DNA of 64,000 nucleotides. It comes from Paenibacillus xylanexedens (GTDB taxonomy: Bacteria; Bacillota; Bacilli; Paenibacillales; Paenibacillaceae). The position numbers and the translations under genes were made by a program. The DNA lies in the NCBI RefSeq assembly GCF_007680605.1, contig NZ_VEIO01000001.1:2175276-2239275 (forward strand), in the 5' to 3' direction. Shown one piece after another: positions 47,617 through 54,594 of this stretch. Numbering within the stretch: position 1 is the stretch's first letter; every line of letters starts with the position of its first letter. The notes beneath the pieces are model-generated. The model searched no databases. It had not been told where the DNA came from and worked only from the letters and a program-made list of their open reading frames with translations.

Positions 47617-48042
47617 ATGACGACTACCGTTGTTAAATTGGACAAACAACTCATTATGCATAAAATGCAGGAGCTTTGCTCCCTATTGTTACAGGATGAA
47701 GGCTACAAAGAGATGCGTGAGATGATCGACCAATTTGCCGCAGATGAACAAGCGACAGAGCAGTATGAACGCTTCATGGAGAAACATCAGGCACTCGAAG
47801 AGAAAGAACGTCAAAATATGGAGTTGCTCGAATCGGAGATCAAAATCTATGAAGAAGAAGAACGTGCGCTCTACGATCATCCGCTGATTCGCAGATTTAT
47901 TTATGCACAGCGTGAGTTCAGCCAATTGCACCAGCAGATCAGCCACTATTTTACAAAATCCGTTGAATTGAATCGACTGCCAGAAGCCAAAGAACTAGGT
48001 AAGGAAACCTGTGGCTGCGGTGGAAGCTGCTCGGGTCATTAA
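47617..48042 (+). CDS. YlbF/RicF-family protein with Cys-rich tail
   Basis: Protein of 141 residues with the helical YlbF/YmcA fold. LLQDEGYKEMREMIDQFAADEQATEQYERF and HPLIRRFIYAQREFSQLHQQIS are the characteristic helices. YlbF (RicF) acts with YmcA and YaaT in a complex that carries [4Fe-4S] clusters and affects RNA processing and development. The C-terminus ETCGCGGSCSGH holds three cysteines, which may bind a cluster or metal. The gene is monocistronic, controlled by the perfect Fnr box, so it is probably produced without oxygen. aggagg precedes the ATG. Confidence 0.82.
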   Translation: MTTTVVKLDKQLIMHKMQELCSLLLQDEGYKEMREMIDQFAADEQATEQYERFMEKHQALEEKERQNMELLESEIKIYEEEERALYDHPLIRRFIYAQREFSQLHQQISHYFTKSVELNRLPEAKELGKETCGCGGSCSGH

Positions 48043-48078
48043 TTTCAATTTAAAGTTGAAACTTCGTCAATCTATAAG

Positions 48079-48125
48079 AAAAGAGTATCCCATTCAGAAT
48101 TGAACTGATGAGGATACTCTTTTGC
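48079..48125. terminator. Bidirectional terminator after the ylbF-like gene
   Basis: aaaagagtatcc / ggatactctttt perfect 12-bp stem with an inner cattcag/ctgatg pairing and T-runs on both strands. It also ends the convergent ZIP gene. Confidence 0.87.
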
Positions 48126-48195
48126 TTTGATAGATCCAGACTTCGGTTGGATACGATCTCAGAGTTTTATATGATGTTCCAGAGCACACCCCAAA

Positions 48196-48921
48196 CTAAA
48201 TATCCAGCAACAAGGACACCAGCAGTCCCATCGATGCGATTAACCCTACCACAGGGCCTCCTTCTTCAAAAGCCTCAGGCATCATCGTAGAACAAAGCAT
48301 GGCTATAATGCCCCCTCCGGCAAAAGCACCAATCGCTGCTCCCATCTCCTTAGGAAGTTGCTCCAGGAACAGATATCCGCCTAAAGCGGCAAGTGCAGAA
48401 ATCAGTAATACACCCAGCCACATCAATAGAATTTTACCTTTGCTATATTTACTATTCTTCAGTCCAACTGTACTCGATAAACCTTCAGGAATATTACTGA
48501 CAAAGATCGATACCACCAGCACCACACTGACTCCTTTACCGGCCAGCAAACTGGCACCCAGCATGATCGATTCGGGAATGGCATCCATCACTGTTCCTGC
48601 GAATATACCGAGCCCGCTTTGCTGGCTTGAATCCTTCTTGCTGGAACGTTTCCGATCAGACCCGCCTTTGGCTGAGATCAGCCAATCAAACAAGGTGTAC
48701 ACCACAGCTCCTGCGGTAAAACCAATCGCGGTTGGCAACATGCCTCCATCATTCAATGCATCTCCAAGAAGTTCAAACGTTGCTGCACCAATCAGCGTGC
48801 CTGTTCCAAATGCCATAATCCAGCCGATAGCCTTTTTGGGAATCTTCATGAACAATGCGGCAAGGGCTCCAATTACAACCGCCGAGGCGGAAATGCCGCC
48901 CCACATCAATGCAGTCCACAT
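48196..48921 (-). CDS. ZIP-family divalent metal transporter
   Basis: Integral membrane protein of 241 residues with about eight hydrophobic segments. The conserved metal-path motifs are DAIPESIMLG and SNIPEGLSS; histidines are less frequent than in zinc-specific ZIPs. A short Ser/Lys-rich loop (about 86-102) separates the halves. It would move Zn, Fe or Mn into the cytoplasm, or act as a ZIP-like exporter. gggaggg lies nine bases before the ATG. It is monocistronic. Confidence 0.85.
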   Translation of the reverse strand: MWTALMWGGISASAVVIGALAALFMKIPKKAIGWIMAFGTGTLIGAATFELLGDALNDGGMLPTAIGFTAGAVVYTLFDWLISAKGGSDRKRSSKKDSSQQSGLGIFAGTVMDAIPESIMLGASLLAGKGVSVVLVVSIFVSNIPEGLSSTVGLKNSKYSKGKILLMWLGVLLISALAALGGYLFLEQLPKEMGAAIGAFAGGGIIAMLCSTMMPEAFEEGGPVVGLIASMGLLVSLLLDI

Positions 48922-49040
48922 TCGGGTAAGCCCTCCCTTGTTTCGGATTGTTTTATCTCACATTAACCCGGAATGGCAGATTAAAAACAATCACCTGCTT
49001 CAATGGATTTTATGTTCAAACTGCGCTGTATGCTAAGAAA

Positions 49041-49067
49041 GCAGCCCCGTCAGGAGCTGCCTCATGT
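49041..49067 (-). terminator. Terminator after the GH43 gene
   Basis: Minus strand ggcagctcc / gggctgc with a 5-base loop followed by tttctt. It lies about 45 bases past the stop at 49113. Confidence 0.6.
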
Positions 49068-49112
49068 CATGCCGTATCTTGTAATCTGATCTGATTGAGC
49101 TAACCCGCCGGC

Positions 49113-50108
49113 TTACTCGGCATCCGGATAAGGATTGATCTTCTGGATCGTGCCGTCTTCGTTGTATTTCAGCTCGGAATATTTAACGCAGCGCTTGTGG
49201 TTGACGCCTTCCGACAGGGAGCTGTCGTGATAGAACAGATACCACTTGTCTTCAACTTGCACAATGGAATGGTGGGTTGTCCAGCCGATAACCGGAGAGA
49301 GAATCTCACCCTTGAACGTGAATGGCCCCATCGGGTTCTTGCCGATCGCATATACGAGCTTATGCGTGCTTCCTGTAGAGTAGGAAAGGTAGTAATAGCC
49401 GTTATATTTATGCATCCATGGGCCTTCAAAATATCTCCGTTCCTCATCCCCGGCCAGAATTGGATTCCCGTCTTCATCGACAATCGATATCTCGGCAGGT
49501 TTACCCTGGAAGGACAGCATGTCTTCGCTAAGCAGGGCAACTTGCGGTCCAAGCGCCGGCTGGTCAGGAGCAGGTCCTTCTGCATCTGGCACGAAGCTTC
49601 CGGTCTGCCATTTCTCCAGCTGGCCGCCCCAGAGTCCGCCGAAATAGATGTATGACTGATTGTCGTCATCCACCAGTACGGCCGGATCGATACTGAAGCT
49701 GCCTTCCATGTAATTCGGCTGCGGCGTGAACGGCCCTGCTGGAGACTCCGATGTTGCCACTCCCAGTCGGAAGATGTCGTCATGATCACGTGCCGGGAAG
49801 AACAGGTAATAGGTATTGTTCTTATAAGCGGCATCCGGAGCCCAGAGCTGCTTGGAAGCCCACGGAATATCTCTCAGATGCAACGCTTCGCCGTGGTCGA
49901 CCACCGGGGAATCGAAATTGTCCATCGAGAGCACATGATAGTCTTCCATTTTATACTGGTCACCATTATCGTTGCTCGGCTCGTCATGATCGAGGTCATG
50001 GGAAGGATAGATGTAGATTTTGCCCTCGTAGACATGGGCGGACGGGTCCGCAGTGAAGATGTGGGTTACGAGCGGCTGGTGGGGCTTAGGTAAATGTTGT
50101 TGATTCAT
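49113..50108 (-). CDS. Glycoside hydrolase family 43
   Basis: Five-bladed propeller hydrolase of 331 residues, cytoplasmic (no signal peptide). The catalytic base is the Asp in FTADPSAHVY, the pKa-modulating Asp in SIDPAVLVDDD and the acid Glu in RYFEGPWMHK. Typical targets are arabinoxylan or xylo-oligosaccharides (beta-xylosidase or alpha-L-arabinofuranosidase). aaaggag precedes the ATG by seven bases. The coding region is visibly more GC-rich than its flanks (GCC, CCG and CGG codons are frequent). A frameshifted gene lies directly upstream and shares the transcript, and a cre-like site precedes that. Confidence 0.9.
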   Translation of the reverse strand: MNQQHLPKPHQPLVTHIFTADPSAHVYEGKIYIYPSHDLDHDEPSNDNGDQYKMEDYHVLSMDNFDSPVVDHGEALHLRDIPWASKQLWAPDAAYKNNTYYLFFPARDHDDIFRLGVATSESPAGPFTPQPNYMEGSFSIDPAVLVDDDNQSYIYFGGLWGGQLEKWQTGSFVPDAEGPAPDQPALGPQVALLSEDMLSFQGKPAEISIVDEDGNPILAGDEERRYFEGPWMHKYNGYYYLSYSTGSTHKLVYAIGKNPMGPFTFKGEILSPVIGWTTHHSIVQVEDKWYLFYHDSSLSEGVNHKRCVKYSELKYNEDGTIQKINPYPDAE

Positions 50109-50354
50109 AAGGCATCTCCTTTGGTATTGGAATAATAGAATCCTTCGTAATAAGCAGGGCTGGCGTTATCTGTACCGTTGTCCGAGGGGTGAAGTTCAGG
50201 ACAAAGCCCGTCTCCATTATGAGATGGTACTGGCTGAGGCAGGCGAACATGGGAGGCGCCTCATCGTCCAGCGTATAGGACTTCCCGCCCTCGGTCCGGA
50301 AATAGCGCTCAAATATCCGGCGATTACGGGATTAAGGTAATTCTTTGAATGCAT
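50086..50354 (-). pseudogene. Frameshifted small gene upstream of GH43
   Basis: An ATG at 50354 with a near-perfect aaagggaggtacg site opens a 45-codon frame (MHSKNYLNPVIAG...) that ends at 50217. In the minus-strand frame two bases further on, an uninterrupted, protein-like stretch (for example EGGKSYTLDDEAPPMFAC) continues to a TAA at 50086, inside the GH43 start. One frameshift around 50310 would join them into about 90 residues. I do not recognise the protein. It is either a decayed gene or a sequence error. Confidence 0.45.
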
Positions 50355-50375
50355 CGTACCTCCCTTTGAAATAGA

Positions 50376-50389
50376 AGCAAGCGCTTACA
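50376..50389. promoter_or_regulatory. cre-like site before the GH43 transcript
   Basis: agcaagcgcttaca matches the CcpA consensus with a perfect aagcgctt core and two mismatches at the outer arm. It lies about 25 bases before the first start codon of the GH43 transcript, consistent with catabolite repression of a hemicellulose gene. Confidence 0.55.
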
Positions 50390-50605
50390 ATATCTAATGT
50401 AATTGTACTAGCTCTGCTTGTTCTTTCCTATACTCATACTAAAGATCTTCCCCCGAAAAAATGTACAATTTCCCCTATTCGATTATACTGGAAATATGCA
50501 CCAATCGCTCGTTTTTTGTAGCTGAATCTATTTTTTAGATTATGTTCGATACAGTTCTGTCAGAGGCCTTTTTTTACCCTCTATGCATGCCTTAAGACCA
50601 AGATC

Positions 50606-50644
50606 AAAAGACCGCTGACGCAAATGATTGCGGGCGGCCTTTTG
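50606..50644. terminator. Terminator of the sigma/anti-sigma operon
   Basis: aaaagaccgc / gcggcctttt with an inner cgcaa/ttgcg stem. Both strands end in four Ts. It lies 45 bases past the frameshifted small gene. The 215 bases between it and the cre site hold no gene that I can see. Confidence 0.7.
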
Positions 50645-50689
50645 CTGTAATCAAATATGAGTGCGTGCAGAAGGAGCAAAGCGCGTTGT

Positions 50690-50859
50690 TTAATTTCCTG
50701 CGTGAGAGATCGTGATCTGACCGTGCTTGTCTTCGATGACCTTCAAATTCAGAATTTCAGTCGGAAACTCATGCCGGAAGCGGACACCCTCAGAATGCCT
50801 GCCAAGCCGGCAACGGCTAAGGTTTTGGTCCAATTTGTTTTATATTGCATCGTTTTCAT
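50690..50859 (-). pseudogene. Frameshifted small exported-protein gene
   Basis: An ATG at 50859 lies seven bases after an aggagg site and begins like a signal peptide (MKTMQYKTNWTKTLAVAGLA). That frame ends after 36 codons at 50749. In another minus-strand frame the sequence FPTEILNLKVIEDKHGQITI reads cleanly to a stop at 50690. Joined by one frameshift it would be an exported protein of about 55 residues. It may be the last gene of the sigma/anti-sigma operon. Confidence 0.45.
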
Positions 50860-51026
50860 TGTAATTACCTCCTGGTGATTAAATAAGATTTAGTCGGTTG
50901 GGATCATTATCGAGCGGGCTCACTAGAGGCAATTTTCTGCTCTCTTAGATGGGGCTCGTGTCGTTGATTTCCAAAATGCGTACCCGCACAGTTCGCTAAA
51001 GAGAGATTACGGGAGCAAAACAGCTT

Positions 51027-51911
51027 TTATTGGACATATTTGTTGCTGATGAGCAAGTTCTGGATCGCCTCCGTCGGAATCGTAAACTCGACAACGCCCA
51101 TAGAGCCGGGCGCCACGTCGTATTCATCGAAGCTGATGACCAGCTTGCCGTCCCGATTAATGTAGAAATTCTGGTCTTTCGCGATGTTGTGGAACAGATC
51201 ATCCTCCGGTATATCCGGCTCGATCCCCGGCTGATGAACCCAATAAACCTTGCTTGGGTCATCCTTCATCTGCTGACGCATTTGCTCTTTTATATTGTCG
51301 CTGATCACTTGAATATAGCGGTCATCGCTGAAGAGGCTCGGCAGCGTGATAACGATATGGTTGACTTTGTCGATCGTATCGTAATTGCGGGATTCGGCGG
51401 AGGATCCGGCTGATTCGACGACATAACGGGAGAGAGTCAGAAGCCGATCCGTATCGGTGACGACTTCATAGCCGCTTTCCAGCGCGAGATGCCCACCTCC
51501 GGCTTTTTCCAGTTGGGCTACTTTATCCTTGAAGCCCTCATACAGCTTCTTATTTTCCTCCAGATACTTGGTATTTAGGGACTGTTCCAATTCAGGATCG
51601 CCGGTGCCGGCAATGCCGGGCGTTTTAAGATGCACATCGGTCTTTTCGTTCTGTTCGGTATATTCCCGGATGGTGATCACCTTGACAATCTGCCCGAGCA
51701 CCGGAACTTCAGACAGCGTCTTGGCGAAGGCCGGGCTGGCGTTTACGCTGACAAACAGCAGGATGCAGGCAGCCGCAGCGCTTGCGAGCCAGGGCATCGC
51801 CTTTATTTTTGTTCGCCGGGAGGCGATCGTTCTGTTCACCATCTGATTTAATTCATCGGGAATAGGAATGGACTCATACTCCTGCTTCATCCTATCGAGC
51901 TTGTTATGCAT
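51027..51911 (-). CDS. RsiV-type anti-sigma factor
   Basis: Single-pass membrane protein of 294 residues. The cytoplasmic N-terminus (1-40, begins MHNKLDRMKQEYESIPIPDELNQMV) should bind the sigma factor. A hydrophobic segment lies at about 41-63. The extracytoplasmic part has DUF4163-like (about 75-185) and DUF3298-like (about 190-294, ending VVEFTIPTEAIQNLL) regions, as in RsiV, the lysozyme-sensing anti-SigV. The gene overlaps the sigma stop by one base (TAATG), so it is translationally coupled. Whether it senses lysozyme or something else cannot be told from sequence. Confidence 0.85.
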   Translation of the reverse strand: MHNKLDRMKQEYESIPIPDELNQMVNRTIASRRTKIKAMPWLASAAAACILLFVSVNASPAFAKTLSEVPVLGQIVKVITIREYTEQNEKTDVHLKTPGIAGTGDPELEQSLNTKYLEENKKLYEGFKDKVAQLEKAGGGHLALESGYEVVTDTDRLLTLSRYVVESAGSSAESRNYDTIDKVNHIVITLPSLFSDDRYIQVISDNIKEQMRQQMKDDPSKVYWVHQPGIEPDIPEDDLFHNIAKDQNFYINRDGKLVISFDEYDVAPGSMGVVEFTIPTEAIQNLLISNKYVQ

Positions 51912-52423
51912 TATCGTCTCTCCTCTTCTTCATCTTCCTCGCTCATATTCACCCGAAGCTTCTGCAGTCCTTGATAGAGCCTTGTTTTCACGGTACTGAG
52001 ATTCTCGTTAAGCACTTCGGCAATTTCTTCGATCTTCATATCTTCAAAAAAGCGGAGGATAATCAATATCCGGTATTTTTCCGGTAGCTCATCCAGTGAT
52101 TTTGCCAGATCCAGATCGGTATAATGGTCTTGGCTGTTTGGCAACACAACCTCCAGTTTTTCTTCGTCCATGATTTGGATCTTCTTCTGTTTTCGTATGA
52201 AATCCAGGGACGTTGTCACAATAATCCGGAAAAACCAGCTCTTTAATGAACCCGTATTCTTCAGGTTTTCGATGGACATGAACGCTTTGTGGATGGCATC
52301 CTGTACGATGTCAAGGGCATCTTCTTTGTTACGAACATAGCTGTAAGCCAGTCGATACGCCCTTTCCTGGTTTTCAGTGATGCATTGGATTAGAAGCTTT
52401 TCCAGCTTCCGGCCGACTCTCAT
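51911..52423 (-). CDS. ECF sigma factor, SigV-like
   Basis: Sigma-70 family ECF protein of 170 residues. Sigma2 is about 15-80 (YSYVRNKEDALDIVQDAIHKAFMSIENLKN) and sigma4 about 105-160 (LPEKYRILIILRFFEDMKIEEIAEVLNENLSTVKTRL). Acidic C-terminus. Together with the RsiV-type gene it forms a standard sigma/anti-sigma pair. aaaggag lies 11 bases before the ATG. In B. subtilis SigV is followed by oatA, which is absent here. Confidence 0.87.
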   Translation of the reverse strand: MRVGRKLEKLLIQCITENQERAYRLAYSYVRNKEDALDIVQDAIHKAFMSIENLKNTGSLKSWFFRIIVTTSLDFIRKQKKIQIMDEEKLEVVLPNSQDHYTDLDLAKSLDELPEKYRILIILRFFEDMKIEEIAEVLNENLSTVKTRLYQGLQKLRVNMSEEDEEEERR

Positions 52424-52845
52424 TTAATCAGACACTCCTTTGGGCCCGCGCGGGCAACCATCAATTGCAATTGTCTTACGGAAGCAAGACGGGCAAGTTG
52501 TTCGAAAAGTTTGATTTTCAACAAAAAATTTCAGCCACCGTGATTTTTTCTGCGAATTGGCGGGCCAATCAAGCCGCGTAACAAATAAAAGACCCCAGCT
52601 TCACCGGGGTCCTGAGCTCATTTTATTCACTTTCATATTCTCGGATATGTAATGCGGAATTATGCCCTCGAAGCCAAACGAACTTTTGTAGCAACAGATA
52701 CTAACCCGTTTTGACCTAGTCTTCATCTGCTTTTTAGAGATATACTCTATTTCATCTAATCGGTAATGGGAACAACTTCTTGTCCCTTGACATGTCTTCA
52801 TGGTTGGTAAACGTTCAGCATCATTCCATGTCAATCCGATGACGA
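52424..52845. other. Leader and intergenic region upstream of the sigma operon
   Basis: It must contain the promoter of the sigma/anti-sigma operon. A GAAC and a CGTA are present upstream of the sigma gene with a spacing slightly too long for a standard ECF promoter, so I do not call it. A terminator for minus-strand RNA lies at 52591-52611. An open frame at 52601-52834 has no ribosome binding site and is not called. Confidence 0.5.
52591..52611 (-). terminator. Terminator for a minus-strand RNA
   Basis: gacccc / ggggtc stem with partial inner pairing, followed on the minus strand by ttttatttg. It ends either a long ywiC 3' region or a short RNA that starts after the Fnr-like site. Confidence 0.7.
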
Positions 52846-52861
52846 TGTGACCTATGTCACC
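52846..52861. promoter_or_regulatory. Fnr/Crp-type box between sigma operon and ywiC
   Basis: TGTGA-cctatg-TCACC, one mismatch. On the plus strand a TATGAT (52883-52888) lies where the -10 of a class II promoter would be, and the transcript would run antisense into ywiC. On the minus strand the -10 match is weaker (AATGAT). Confidence 0.5.
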
Positions 52862-52872
52862 TGATGTAGACT

Positions 52873-52904
52873 TAAATCACGTTATGATAACATGATGTGA
52901 TTTA
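52873..52904. repeat. Inverted repeat overlapping the ywiC stop
   Basis: taaatcac / gtgattta arms with an inner atgttatcat palindrome. There is no T-run after it, so a terminator is unlikely. It may be an operator or an RNA end structure. Confidence 0.5.
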
Positions 52905-53651
52905 TAGCAGGATGAACCAGAGCAGGAACTGCACCGCTCCAATGATCTCAATGATGCCCACCTTCATAGGACGTAGCGTTTGACCTGCATATCGAAACGC
53001 TCTCGCAGCAGAATAGACGAAGGCCAGCCCCATCCATGGATACCCAACGATAGCCGGAATGAATAGCAGTATAACATGCACAAGACGTGACAACCTGATC
53101 CAGCGAGGATTGTTGCGTTCCCGAAAGACGGATTTCACAAAGAACGTACTTCCCGTAAAATGTAAAAAGGAAAATAATACAACGATCAGCATGCCATAAT
53201 CCCATTCACCACTGCCAATTAAATAAGCTGCTGCTCCGCCAAGGGAGAACACTAGCATCGCACAAAGGTCATTGGTCAGTGACCTTTCTGCCTTATGTCT
53301 CACATGCCAGATGTTAACCAGGAGTAGTCCTACCAGCACAGGTCCAAACCATAACAGCGAGGATTGCCCAACGACGGCCGGTATAAGACAGACCAAAGCT
53401 ACCGTGCCGTATATGGCGGCCCATGTATATAAGCGATGCCGATTCGCGTTTCGTTTGAGCGACTGTAGCAAAGGATATGCGGTCAGATATAGGCCAAGCC
53501 AGGCTATGAACAGAGGCACATGAAGCCACTGGGGGCTACTTGCCGCCACACCTACGAGGAAAGGCACACTGACCATCGCCCACCCACCGTGCTCATGAGG
53601 GATAACGATTGATTTTAGGTTCATACTTGCGTTGATTTTCAATTCAATCAT
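52902..53651 (-). CDS. ywiC: YwiC-like membrane protein
   Basis: Integral membrane protein of about 249 residues with some eight hydrophobic segments. The IPHEHGGWAMVSVPFLVG motif is diagnostic of the YwiC-like family. In B. subtilis ywiC lies beside fnr, arfM and narGHJI, and here the same neighbourhood of nitrate respiration genes is kept. The function is unknown. An aggagg lies two bases before the ATG at 53651 and 11 before an in-frame TTG at 53642, and MNLKS (53621) also matches family starts, so the N-terminus is uncertain by about ten residues. Confidence 0.82.
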   Translation of the reverse strand: MIELKINASMNLKSIVIPHEHGGWAMVSVPFLVGVAASSPQWLHVPLFIAWLGLYLTAYPLLQSLKRNANRHRLYTWAAIYGTVALVCLIPAVVGQSSLLWFGPVLVGLLLVNIWHVRHKAERSLTNDLCAMLVFSLGGAAAYLIGSGEWDYGMLIVVLFSFLHFTGSTFFVKSVFRERNNPRWIRLSRLVHVILLFIPAIVGYPWMGLAFVYSAARAFRYAGQTLRPMKVGIIEIIGAVQFLLWFILL

Positions 53652-53707
53652 AACCTCCTATCCGATTTATCATTACAAAATTAGAGCTTTAGAGAGGATG
53701 AACTCGT

Positions 53708-54409
53708 ATGACCCGTATAAATAAAGAAAACGCAGCAGAATTCCTGCAGCAATTCCCTATTTTTCAGGATCTCAGCCCTGAAGAGTTGAAACAAGTTGAA
53801 GAAATCGCCATATCCCGCAGCATCAGCAAAAAAACAGTGATCTTTAGTGAAGGCAGTGAAAAAGAAGCGGTGTTTTTCATCCGTACCGGCATTGTCAAAG
53901 CGTACAAAACAGACGAGAACGGACATGAACAGATTGTCTCCTTTCTCAAAACAGGAGATATGTTCCCACATACCGGATTTTTCAATGCGCATCCCTATCC
54001 CGCTACCGCTGTTGCGATCACGCCGACAAGCCTGCTAGCGATTCCCGTCCGGCATTTTGAACGTCTTATGCTCAGCACACCTTCGATTGCCATCAAAATC
54101 ATGCGTGTACTTGGCGATAAAATACGAGAATTACAAGACAAATTACAAGTGCTTTCCGGTCAGGATGTGCGTAATCGTGTGCTCTCCTTTCTTCTCATGC
54201 TGGCAGAGCAGCATGGTCAGAAACAAGCAGATAAGATTGTCATTAATCTGCCCGTGACCCACCAGGAATTTGCCAATTCCATAGGAACAACAAGGGAGAC
54301 AGCCAATCGACTGCTGAACCAGCTTGCGAAAGATGAGTTGCTTGAGGTTGATCGTAGTCGCATCATCATTCATAACCTGCAGGCTTTAAAGGAGCAACGA
54401 GACGCCTGA
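53708..54409 (+). CDS. Crp/Fnr-family regulator without N-terminal cysteines
   Basis: Regulator of 233 residues. The beta-roll effector domain spans about 20-125 (VIFSEGSEKEAVFFIRTGIVKAY), the long dimer helix about 125-150, and the winged helix-turn-helix about 175-215 (HQEFANSIGTTRETANRLLNQLAKD). No cysteine is present, so it should not bind an iron-sulphur cluster; it may sense a small molecule or NO through another route. It shares the divergent region with ywiC and lies next to the nar operon, so it is a second candidate for regulating it. gagg precedes the ATG. Confidence 0.87.
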   Translation: MTRINKENAAEFLQQFPIFQDLSPEELKQVEEIAISRSISKKTVIFSEGSEKEAVFFIRTGIVKAYKTDENGHEQIVSFLKTGDMFPHTGFFNAHPYPATAVAITPTSLLAIPVRHFERLMLSTPSIAIKIMRVLGDKIRELQDKLQVLSGQDVRNRVLSFLLMLAEQHGQKQADKIVINLPVTHQEFANSIGTTRETANRLLNQLAKDELLEVDRSRIIIHNLQALKEQRDA

Positions 54410-54506
54410 GCATAACGATAAGGCGCTACATGCATTTTGCTTATTCTTTCTTCTTGCTTCTTTCCTCTTCTTCTATCCGAGTATGGAGACTGCTACTTGG
54501 GCAAAA

Positions 54507-54543
54507 AGAGACCTTAACTACTGTAAATCAAGTTAAGGTCTCT
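54507..54543. terminator. Bidirectional terminator
   Basis: agagaccttaac / gttaaggtctct 12-bp perfect stem with a 13-base loop and T-rich tails on both strands. It ends the Crp/Fnr gene and the nar operon. Confidence 0.88.
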
Positions 54544-54594
54544 TGCTGTATGTTGGATCACTTTTACAAAACCTGTTCCGTTTATGTGATTCGC

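Noticed and set aside
50657..50878. Plus-strand open frame of 73 codons
   Set aside because: It is antisense to a minus-strand frame that has a perfect aggagg and signal-peptide-like start; the plus frame has no ribosome binding site.
52424..52560. ECF promoter for the sigV-like gene (GAAC ... CGTA)
   Set aside because: The spacing is about 19 bases after GAAC, longer than usual, and several other partial matches occur nearby.
52601..52834. Minus-strand open frame of 77 codons
   Set aside because: No ribosome binding site, composition unlike a protein, and it extends into the terminator at 52591-52611.
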